From DATDCY01 sp964513745 (GTDB lineage: Bacteria; JAUVQV01; DATDCY01): 44,171 nt of DNA. A program made the position numbers and the translations under genes. The DNA lies in contig CAZEOK010000009.1 in the NCBI GenBank assembly GCA_964513745.1, positions 1 through 44,171 on the forward strand, given 5' to 3'. Under the pieces are notes generated by a model that worked only from the letters and a program-made list of their open reading frames with translations, was not told where the DNA came from and did no database searches. This document shows, one piece after another, positions 26,449 to 33,217 of the stretch (the first letter of the stretch is position 1; each line of letters opens with the position of its first letter).

Positions 26449-27108
26449 GTGGATTCGAAGGGTCTCGATTTCGCCGCTATCCCCGGAACAGCAATCCGAG
26501 TGTTAACGTCGCCGGCCGCGTTTTTCAGGGAGATGCCGAAGACCGGCGGGTACGTCGAACCGCTGGTGTTCATGGCCGCGATGGGGGTCGCGGGCGGGAT
26601 CATCCAGGCCGTGATCGCGCTGCTGCACCTGCGCGCCGTGGCCGCCGCCGGGATGGGCGTCAGCGCGATCGTGATCGTGCCGATCATGGTGGCGATCTTC
26701 GGCTTCGTCGGCGCGGCGGTCATGTTCGTGATCTGGAAGTTCATGGGGTCGCAGGAGTCCTACGAGACCGCATACCGCTGCGGCGCGTTCATCTCGGCCG
26801 TCACACCGATCACCGCACTGCTCGGGATCCTCCCGTACGCCGGCATCGTCGTGACGCTGGCCATCACCACCTACTATCTCGTCGTCGCGAGCGTCGAAGT
26901 CCACAAGCTGCCGGCGCAGAAGGCCTGGATGGTCTTCGGGATCATCGGCGCCCTCCTCGCACTAAGCAACGTCGGCGCCCAATTTGCGGCGCGGCGGGCC
27001 GCGTCGCACCTGGAGGAGAACGCCAAGGCCTGGCAGCAACAGGGCGAGGAGATGCGCAAGAGCGCCGAGGAACTGAAGAAGCAACTCGAGAATATGAAGC
27101 GGAACTAG
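26449..27108 (+). CDS. Yip1-domain integral membrane protein
   Basis: A 219-residue protein. It opens with VDSKGLDFAAIPGTAIRVLTSPAAFFREMPKTGGYVEPLVFM, where a lead helix with SPAAFFREMP matches the beginning of bacterial Yip1-family proteins. It then has about five hydrophobic segments and a charged, coiled-coil-like tail (residues 185-219, LEENAKAWQQQGEEMRKSAEELKKQ). The family is widespread in bacteria, of uncertain role, often linked to envelope stress or trafficking-like functions. The GTG at 26449 is chosen because AGGGAGG lies 6 nt upstream; the in-frame ATG at 26362 has no ribosome site and adds residues without family likeness. Confidence 0.75.
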   Translation: MDSKGLDFAAIPGTAIRVLTSPAAFFREMPKTGGYVEPLVFMAAMGVAGGIIQAVIALLHLRAVAAAGMGVSAIVIVPIMVAIFGFVGAAVMFVIWKFMGSQESYETAYRCGAFISAVTPITALLGILPYAGIVVTLAITTYYLVVASVEVHKLPAQKAWMVFGIIGALLALSNVGAQFAARRAASHLEENAKAWQQQGEEMRKSAEELKKQLENMKRN

Positions 27109-27215
27109 GGGACGACGGCTGACGGGGCGGCGGTCGTCGACAATACACAGGCTCGGCTGTTCTCGAAGCTCAACGACACAAACCCAGCGAACGCTTGTTG
27201 CACAAGGAGGAAGCG

Positions 27216-28055
27216 ATGAAGAAGACGATCAGTGTGATGTTCGCCGCCGCCGTGATGTTCAGCACGATGCTCTGCCCCGCGCCTGTCCGCGCAGGGGACG
27301 TCGACATCCCGGGCGCCACCGATCATCCGCTCTTCACGCGGATGCCGGGCTTCTGGATCTCCCAGTATGAAACCAAGGATTTCGGCGAGTACCCCTTCGT
27401 CTCACAGAACAAAAAGGAAGCGAAGGTCGAAGGGCGCTACTTCTCGTACGAATACCATATCAAGGGAGGCGTCAAGGACCCGGGCGTGCTTGCGATCAAG
27501 CGGAACTTCATCAATGCTGCCGTGAAGATCGGCGGGAAGGTGACGCACGAAGAGGGGGACCGGGCGGACATCCTCATCAGTCGAAGCGGGCAGGAGACGT
27601 GGGTCCGCGTGAGGTCGTACGGAGATGTCTATCGGCTGGACATCATCGAGAAGGCGGGCATGGTCCAGTCGGTCGTGGCCAACGCCGACGCGCTGGCGAG
27701 CGGGCTGGCCGCCACCGGCCACGCCGTCGTCGACGGGATTCTCTTCGACACCGGCAAGGCCGACATCAAGCCCGAGTCGGAGGCCGCGCTCGCCGAGGTC
27801 GCGAAACTCCTCGCCGCGCAAGCCGACCTGAAGGTGCGGATCGTGGGGCACACCGACAACGTCGGCAAGCTCGACGACAACCTCAAGCTCTCGCAGGCCC
27901 GCGCCGAGTCGGTCGTGGCCTGGCTGACCTCGAAAGGGAAGGTCGTCGCCGCGCGCCTGACCGCCCATGGCGTCGCGTCGCTCGCCCCGGTCGCCTCCAA
28001 CCGAGCCGAGGAGGGACGCAAGCAGAACCGTCGCGTCGAGATCATCGAGCAATAG
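27216..28055 (+). CDS. OmpA-family outer-membrane/peptidoglycan-binding protein
   Basis: A 279-residue exported protein with a signal peptide starting MKKTISVMFAAAVMF. The N-terminal part of the mature protein (residues 28-165) is unrecognised. The C-terminal 110 residues are an OmpA-like domain: GILFDTGKADIKPES, VRIVGHTDNVG, NLKLSQARAESVVAWL, and GRKQNRRVEI, containing the Asp and Arg residues that bind diaminopimelate in peptidoglycan. It therefore tethers something to the cell wall from the periplasmic side. The ATG at 27216 follows a strong AGGAGG ribosome site and begins the signal peptide; an ATG 21 nt earlier is less likely. It lies 107 bp after the Yip1-like gene on the same strand. 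Confidence 0.88.
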   Translation: MKKTISVMFAAAVMFSTMLCPAPVRAGDVDIPGATDHPLFTRMPGFWISQYETKDFGEYPFVSQNKKEAKVEGRYFSYEYHIKGGVKDPGVLAIKRNFINAAVKIGGKVTHEEGDRADILISRSGQETWVRVRSYGDVYRLDIIEKAGMVQSVVANADALASGLAATGHAVVDGILFDTGKADIKPESEAALAEVAKLLAAQADLKVRIVGHTDNVGKLDDNLKLSQARAESVVAWLTSKGKVVAARLTAHGVASLAPVASNRAEEGRKQNRRVEIIEQ

Positions 28056-28359
28056 CGGTCATGAACCGTATCGGCCGCTCTCTGTCTGCCGCTAGCGGGG
28101 CGCGGGCGGACAGGGCCAGGGATGTGCGAACGCTCCTGGCGATCCTCGAACCTGGTTCCTCGCGGCGGAAGCCGACGGGAGGGGAGGGCCGAGCGCGACT
28201 CCTCCCGCTCCACGACTCTCGTCGAGTGCCGGCGCCGAGAAAACAGGCCGGCCTCTGCGGAACCGCGGGCCTTGCCGGGGTGCTGCTTCTTGCGGGGGGG
28301 CTTCTCACTGAGTTCAGGCGAGAGATTCTCGTCGATTTTGAACTTCACGCGCTCATCTT
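28056..28359. other. Intergenic stretch with a DUF5615-like gene remnant at its right edge
   Basis: On the minus strand, from GTG at 28348, the peptide VKFKIDENLSPEL matches the N-terminus of DUF5615 PIN-like proteins (MKFLIDENLP...), a family often found as toxin-like partners. Similarity stops after about 14 residues and the remaining 250 bp toward the OmpA gene shows nothing recognisable. The remnant abuts the groEL fragment that ends at 28360, so it marks part of what was inserted there. Confidence 0.4.
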
Positions 28360-28548
28360 CTCGACGCGGGCCTTCTTCTCCTTCATCTCGATCTCGGTCG
28401 AGGCGCCGACGTTGATCATCGCCACGCCGCCGACCAGCTTCGCCAGGCGCTCCTGGAGCTTCTCCTTGTCGTAGTCCGAGGTGCTCTCCTCGACCTGCGC
28501 GCGGATGACCTTGAAGCGACCCTCGATCTCGGAGGGCTTGCCGTAACC
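28360..28548 (-). pseudogene. groEL: groEL fragment, piece C
   Basis: Sixty-three codons in one open frame correspond to GroEL residues around 335-397 in E. coli numbering: GYGKPSEIEGRFKVIRAQ at one end, then TSDYDKEKLQERLAKLVGG and TEIEMKEKKARVE. Identity to normal GroEL is high, so decay is recent or the piece was conserved until disruption. At the left it breaks into AAGATGAGCGCGTGA and a DUF5615 remnant. At the right it begins at TACGGCAA, the 8-bp sequence that also ends the piece at 31922-32297. Confidence 0.9.
28538..28545 (-). repeat. 8-bp direct repeat TACGGCAA, left copy (target-site duplication candidate)
   Basis: TACGGCAA on the minus strand lies at the start of groEL piece C and recurs at 31922-31929 at the end of piece B. 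The normal gene would have it once (Tyr-Gly-Lys), so the 3.4 kb between the copies looks like an insertion with an 8-bp duplication. Confidence 0.6.
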
Positions 28549-28590
28549 AAGGAAATTCTTATGAGTCGGTCGTGGCCGAGAACTGACGCG

Positions 28591-30468
28591 CTACGCGAGA
28601 CCGGTCACGTTGTACGCGGAGACAGGCTTGTGAAAACCCTTGAGGTTCAACTCGCCCACCGGCTCGGCGGTCACCAGGTTCTCGACGGCGCCGAACACTT
28701 TCTGTGAAACCAGGATCTGTCCCGCCCGGGCCTCGCCGCACAGCCGGCTCGCAAGGTTGCAGACCCCGCCAATGGCGCTGTAGTCGCGACGCGACTCGAA
28801 GCCGATGACGCCGATGGTGGCGTACCCCTGGGCGATGCCGACCCCCATGGCCAGCTCGAAGCCCCGCCTTTTCCAGGACTGAGAAAGGCGGGCGAAATCG
28901 CCCTGCATCCGGATCGCCATGTTCACCGCCTGCCAGGCCGGGTTGTCGATCGCCACCGGGTCGTTGAAGACAATCATGATGCCGTCGCCGGCGAAGTGCT
29001 CGATGGTCCCGTTGTGCGCCATGATCAGCCGCCCCATTTCGTCGTGGTACTCCTGCAGCACCCCCATGACCTCTTCCGGGTCGGCCGTCTCGGTGAAGGC
29101 GGTGAAACCGCGCAAATCAAGGAACACCACGGTGATCTCGCGCCGGTGGCTTTTCAGCGGATCGTCGGTGGCGCCGCTGACGATCAGGTCGGCGATCTGC
29201 GGCGAGAGGAAGCGCTTGAGCCGCCCCATCTGCTCGATCTGGCGCACCCCCTCGGCGACGCGCAGCTCAAGGGTCTGGTTCCACTCCGCCAGCTCGTGCG
29301 CCTGTCGCTGCACCTCGGCGGTGCGTTCCTCGACCTTGCGCTCCAGGCCGGCATAGGATTCGCGCAGCCGCGCCGCCATGTCGTTGAACTGGTCGGAGAG
29401 CGACTCGAGTTCGTCGCCGGTCTTCACCTCGATCCTTTGATCCATCTCGCCCGCGCCGATCCTCTGGGCGCCCTGCTGGAGCGTGCGGATCGGGTGCACC
29501 AGGCCGCGGGCGAGCCACAGCGCGGCGAGCGCGGAGCACAGCAATCCCGCGATCATCAGGGCCACGGTCCGCAGGATCGAAGTGTACAGCGTCGCGTACA
29601 CTTCGGCGACGGGCTGCTCTATGAACACGATCCAGCCGGGGGGCTCGATGCCCGAGAACGCCGTGAGGACCTCCGTGCCGGAGCGATCGCGGGCAAGCAC
29701 CATCGGCGAGCCGGCCGTTTCCACCCCGGCGAGTGCGGACTTCACCTGCGGTAGCCGGGACACGTCGGTCCTCGCGAGCACCAGGGCGATGTCCGGGTCG
29801 GCGACGAGGAGCCCGCTGCGGTCGACGACGTAGGCCTTTCCCTTTTTCCCGATCTTGATTTGGGTAACGACGTCCCAGATGAACTTGAGGTTGACCTCTG
29901 CCGTGGTCACCTCCCCCGCACCGCCGGACGACCGCACCGCGATCGTCATGTACGGCTCGGTCTCCTTTCTGAAACGGACCGGTCCGTACCAGGTTGCTCC
30001 CGGCTTGGCCCCGAGGAACGGCGGGTCCTGCGAGCGGTCCTTGAGGGAGCCGGCAATATCCCTCCCCAGGCGCGACACCGCGAGCAGCTCTCTCCCCCGG
30101 GCATCCAGCAGCGCGATGTCGCTGACCGCCGGCACCTGGCGCAACAGCTTGATGAATTCGAGCCTGCGCTGCGCGATTCCTTCGGCGCCCTGCCCGGTCT
30201 GCGACAGAGCCGTGAATCCGAGCGGCTGTTCGATCCCGCGGACGAAGTGCTCGATCCGCAGCGCCGCGGCGCGCGCCTTCTCGAGCTGGAGGTCCGCCAG
30301 GGTCGCACGGCTCTCCCGGTAGGAGAAATACAGGCCGATCCCGCTCGAGACCAGCAAGGACCCCCAGACCAGCGCGAGGATCAGCAGGAGGTACTTGCGG
30401 AACAGGCTGCCGCGGTTGCCCATCCGGGCCGGGGCGTCATCCATGGCAGGGAGTCCGCGGCGATTCAT
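28591..30468 (-). CDS. Membrane sensor class III adenylate/guanylate cyclase (dCache-like, HAMP, CHD)
   Basis: A 625-residue receptor cyclase. A membrane helix near residues 25-50 and another near 290-315 bracket a periplasmic sensor of dCache type (YVVDRSGLLVADPD, GWIVFIEQPVAEVY). A HAMP domain follows (HPIRTLQQGAQRIGAGEMDQRIEV), then a coiled coil (KVEERTAEVQRQAHELAEW), then a class III cyclase domain with both metal aspartates (FLDLRGFTAFTE and FAGDGIMIVFND) and the Asn/Arg transition-state motif (GGVCNLASRL). It should make cAMP or cGMP in response to an external signal. The ATG at 30468 lies 10 bp after the stop of the binding-protein gene, so the two form an operon and the binding protein may present the ligand. 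A downstream ATG at residue 9 is an alternative start. Both genes lie inside the insertion that split groEL. Confidence 0.9.
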   Translation of the reverse strand: MNRRGLPAMDDAPARMGNRGSLFRKYLLLILALVWGSLLVSSGIGLYFSYRESRATLADLQLEKARAAALRIEHFVRGIEQPLGFTALSQTGQGAEGIAQRRLEFIKLLRQVPAVSDIALLDARGRELLAVSRLGRDIAGSLKDRSQDPPFLGAKPGATWYGPVRFRKETEPYMTIAVRSSGGAGEVTTAEVNLKFIWDVVTQIKIGKKGKAYVVDRSGLLVADPDIALVLARTDVSRLPQVKSALAGVETAGSPMVLARDRSGTEVLTAFSGIEPPGWIVFIEQPVAEVYATLYTSILRTVALMIAGLLCSALAALWLARGLVHPIRTLQQGAQRIGAGEMDQRIEVKTGDELESLSDQFNDMAARLRESYAGLERKVEERTAEVQRQAHELAEWNQTLELRVAEGVRQIEQMGRLKRFLSPQIADLIVSGATDDPLKSHRREITVVFLDLRGFTAFTETADPEEVMGVLQEYHDEMGRLIMAHNGTIEHFAGDGIMIVFNDPVAIDNPAWQAVNMAIRMQGDFARLSQSWKRRGFELAMGVGIAQGYATIGVIGFESRRDYSAIGGVCNLASRLCGEARAGQILVSQKVFGAVENLVTAEPVGELNLKGFHKPVSAYNVTGLA

Positions 30469-30478
30469 GCCCCGCCGT

Positions 30479-31447
30479 TCACTGAATCACCTCGTCGGCG
30501 CGGAGCAGCACGGACTGCGGGACGGTGATGCCGAGGGCCTTCGCGGTCTTCAAGTTCACCGTCAGCTCGAACCTCGTCGGCTGTTCGACAGGGATCTCCC
30601 CGGGTTTCGCCCCGGCGAGGATCCTCTTCACATAGATCGCGGAGCGGCGATACAACTCGCTGCGGTTGACGCCGAAGGAGATCAGGCACCCCGCCGAGAC
30701 GTATTCGGACTGGGGGACAATCGCCGGGAACCGATGACTGATGGCGAGCGCGGAGATGCGATTCCGCTGATCGTAGAACGTGGCATCGGGGATCACCAGG
30801 AGCGCATCGAATCGGTTCGAAGCGATCGCGTCGAACGCGGCATCGAGCCTTTCCGGGGTGGCCGCGTCGAAGGCCCGCGCGTCGATCCCGGAGGCCCGCG
30901 CCGACACGAACAGGCGCTCGAACAGCTTCGGACCTGATGGGTTGCCGGGGTTGACGAGGACGGCGATGCGGGACGCTTTGGGCAGTATTTCGCGCAGAAG
31001 CTCGAGATACTTGTCGATCATGTCCTCATTCTGCGACGAAAGGCCGGTCGTGTTGCCCCCGGGCCGCGCGAGGCTCGCAACCAGCCCGCTCCCCACCGGA
31101 TCGTTGACGCTCACGAACACGATCGGCAAGGTCTTCGTCGCTTTCTGCGCCGCGCGTACCGACGCGATCGTGCCCCCCAGGATAATCGCAGGGTCGCGCG
31201 CGAGCACTTCGCCGACGAGCGCGGGGAACCGGTCGTATTTCCCCTCCGCGTAGCGTTCGTCGAGCAGGTAGTCCTTCCCCTCCACCATGCCGTTCTCGCG
31301 CATGCCGGTCTTGAAGGCGGAGAGCAGACCGGCCGAACCATCCGGAGTGCCCGGCCAGATCCAGGCGATGCGCGTCGGTCCCTGCGCCAACGCGGGAGCC
31401 GCCAGCGCCAGGAGTACGGCGATCGCGAAGTTCCATGAGGTTCTCAT
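30479..31447 (-). CDS. ABC-type periplasmic substrate-binding protein (PF04392-like)
   Basis: A 322-residue exported protein: signal peptide MRTSWNFAIAVLLALAAPALA, then the fold of the TrpX/PF04392 binding proteins, with IAWIWPGTPDGS, FKTGMRENGMVEGKDYLLDERYAEGKYDRFPALVGEVLA pattern, PIVFVSVNDPVGSGLVASLARPGGNTTGLS and RIAVLVNPGNP. These bind amino acids or similar small ligands. No permease or ATPase gene is nearby; the partner is instead the downstream receptor cyclase, so a sensing role (ligand capture for the cyclase) is more likely than transport. The ATG at 31447 has GGGAGG about 6 nt upstream. Confidence 0.88.
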   Translation of the reverse strand: MRTSWNFAIAVLLALAAPALAQGPTRIAWIWPGTPDGSAGLLSAFKTGMRENGMVEGKDYLLDERYAEGKYDRFPALVGEVLARDPAIILGGTIASVRAAQKATKTLPIVFVSVNDPVGSGLVASLARPGGNTTGLSSQNEDMIDKYLELLREILPKASRIAVLVNPGNPSGPKLFERLFVSARASGIDARAFDAATPERLDAAFDAIASNRFDALLVIPDATFYDQRNRISALAISHRFPAIVPQSEYVSAGCLISFGVNRSELYRRSAIYVKRILAGAKPGEIPVEQPTRFELTVNLKTAKALGITVPQSVLLRADEVIQ

Positions 31448-31701
31448 CAGATCTCCCTCCCAACGCCAAGAGGCGGCACGGTCACCGGGGTCGGCGGGTG
31501 GGGAGTCCGTTTGCCCGGTGGCTTCCCATTCGTGAACTGAACGCCTGAGATCTGCCGAACGGTCCTCTGGCCCTCATATCGCCTTTGATGAGGGCGATTA
31601 TTCAGTCAGGGCCGCAGATTGTCAATGAGTGGACGATAGACGCCCTTGGCGCACTCGGCCATCTCACCGGCCGCGTGCAGGATGCGAACCGGTCTAGGAG
31701 A
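31448..31701. promoter_or_regulatory. Upstream region of the binding-protein/cyclase operon
   Basis: No gene is seen in this stretch. A hairpin CCCTCAT/ATGAGGG with a 10-nt loop (about 31571-31594) overlaps an alternative ATCGCC/GGCGAT hairpin just downstream. It may be part of the promoter region or the end of the neighbouring structured element. No clear -35/-10 pair is recognised. Confidence 0.25.
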
Positions 31702-31874
31702 GCTCTGCAATTCCGGGACCTTACCCCCGGAATCCAGCCGCCGAGGCTATTTGACATGGTCCCGCGAAGCACATCCGCACCCGGGACTGCAGCGCCGCCG
31801 GCACAAAAACTAAGGGCGGGCCCCGTCGCCGGGAACCCGCCCCGTATGTGATCGGCCGGCCGTGCTGACCGGCC
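31702..31874. ncRNA. Structured repeat element, copy 2 (candidate mobile structured RNA)
   Basis: A multi-branched fold is visible: closing stem GCTCTGCA/TGCAGCGC (31702-31709/31788-31795, one mismatch); inside it an 8-bp hairpin ATTCCGGG/CCCGGAAT (31710-31717/31726-31733), a 4-bp hairpin AGCC/GGCT (31736-31739/31745-31748) and GTCCCG/CGGGAC (31759-31764/31782-31787). Then P1 GGGCGGG/CCCGCCC (31814-31820/31836-31842) encloses P2 CCCG/CGGG (31822-31825/31830-31833), followed by P3 GGCCGG/CCGGCC (31854-31859/31869-31874). The P1-P3 part matches copy 1 at 21606-21678. The strand is undecided. It sits between a groEL fragment and the binding-protein operon. Confidence 0.5.
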
Positions 31875-31889
31875 TGAAATCCCCCTGTA

Positions 31890-31910
31890 TCCCCCTTTGG
31901 CAAAGGGGGA
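31890..31910. repeat. Palindrome TCCCCCTTT / AAAGGGGGA
   Basis: Perfect 9-bp arms around GGC, preceded by AAATCCCCCTGTA. It is of the AAATCCCCC...CCCCCTTTGG class of REP-like palindromes common in many bacterial genomes. It adjoins structured element copy 2 on one side and groEL piece B on the other, exactly as the unrelated palindrome at 21686-21720 adjoins copy 1. Confidence 0.75.
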
Positions 31911-31921
31911 GCGAGGAGTAT

Positions 31922-32290
<369 letters not shown>

Positions 32291-32297
<7 letters not shown>

Positions 32298-32307
32298 CAG
32301 TCGTAGC
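32291..32307. repeat. Left arm of 17-bp inverted repeat flanking the HExxH ORF
   Basis: CCTTGATCAGTCGTAGC here is the exact reverse complement of 33201-33217 (GCTACGACTGATCAAGG). A further CGCCC follows in both, offset by 2 nt. This arm overlaps the first codons of groEL piece B; the other arm is the 3' end of hsdR. Confidence 0.75.
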
Positions 32308-32322
32308 CGCCCTGCCGCTATT

Positions 32323-33165
32323 TCAGGATCTCCTGGAGCGGGCGTGCGTCGGCTCCGAACAGCGATCCAGAATCGTCTTCCAGCCGTTTCTGCGAATGAT
32401 CGCATCGGCCAGGATCGCAAGGTACTCGTCCGGGTCGATACGCTCGTCCGACGGCATTGCCCGCTCGCGAACGGTTTCGAGCAGCGCTTTACGGGCGGCC
32501 GGCCTTTTGGCGATTTCCATGATTCGGCTGTATGTCTCACAAGCGTAAGCGAAGGTTTCCCGCTTCCGGTAGGCGATTGGCAGCAGCCACTCCCGCCGCC
32601 CGGTCTCGGCAAGGCCGATCGTCTGTCGCTTCGTGTTGTGGAAGACGTGCGCTGCCTCGTGGACAACGTAGTCGGACAACTCCTCCTGAGCCCCGAAGTA
32701 CGCCATGGAGATGTAGCAATTCGTCTCCACCGACAGACCGACAACACCCCGCATCTCTTCGCCGAGAGGGGCTGCGCCGATCCCGGAGAGATAAATGTTG
32801 GCCAGATCCCAGGCGGTCCCCAGGAAACCCTCCCCTCGGACCAGGCCCTCGATGGTGTCGGGCGTCAGAAAGACGACGGACTTCTCCAGAAGGTCGAGCA
32901 CCGGCTTCTGCTCGGCGCGCGGGAATAGGCCTCGCACCATCGGGGCGAGTTTGGCACGCGCTATCTCCGCAGGGTAGCCGCCCGTCCTCTCCAACAAGAT
33001 GGAGTTGTCCGCGCGGCCGGCGCGGCGCCTCACCTCTTCCAGCAAAGCGACCGTCAGGATCTCCTTAGCGCGGATCATCCGCTCAAGGGCGCTGCCTCCC
33101 GGCCAGCAGGCCGCCAAGTCGTCATATTCGCCGCAGCGGAGAAAGCGCTCGATCGCGTCCTTCAC
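32323..33165 (-). CDS. Hypothetical protein with HExxH zinc-site motif
   Basis: A 280-residue soluble protein that I do not recognise. It contains VVHEAAHVFHNTKR near residue 175, an HExxH site with the flanking hydrophobics of gluzincin-like metallopeptidases, and a helical C-terminus. No signal peptide is visible, so it would act in the cytoplasm. The GTG at 33165 is the most upstream usable start but has no ribosome site; the N-terminus may be truncated. It is the last gene of the restriction island and is bounded by a 17-bp inverted repeat, so the segment may have moved or flipped as a unit. Whether it belongs to the restriction system is unknown. Confidence 0.6.
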   Translation of the reverse strand: MKDAIERFLRCGEYDDLAACWPGGSALERMIRAKEILTVALLEEVRRRAGRADNSILLERTGGYPAEIARAKLAPMVRGLFPRAEQKPVLDLLEKSVVFLTPDTIEGLVRGEGFLGTAWDLANIYLSGIGAAPLGEEMRGVVGLSVETNCYISMAYFGAQEELSDYVVHEAAHVFHNTKRQTIGLAETGRREWLLPIAYRKRETFAYACETYSRIMEIAKRPAARKALLETVRERAMPSDERIDPDEYLAILADAIIRRNGWKTILDRCSEPTHARSRRS

Positions 33166-33200
33166 GGATGTGGAACCGGATTGCGTCCCCAGCGGGCGGC

Positions 33201-33217
33201 GCTACGACTGATCAAGG
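33201..33217. repeat. Right arm of 17-bp inverted repeat
   Basis: GCTACGACTGATCAAGG covers the last codons and stop of hsdR (HLDQS, stop at 33202-33204) and is the reverse complement of 32291-32307. Confidence 0.75.

Noticed and set aside
28300..28348. A full DUF5615 gene on the minus strand to 27629
   Set aside because: Only the first 14 residues fit the family; the rest is antisense to the OmpA-domain gene.
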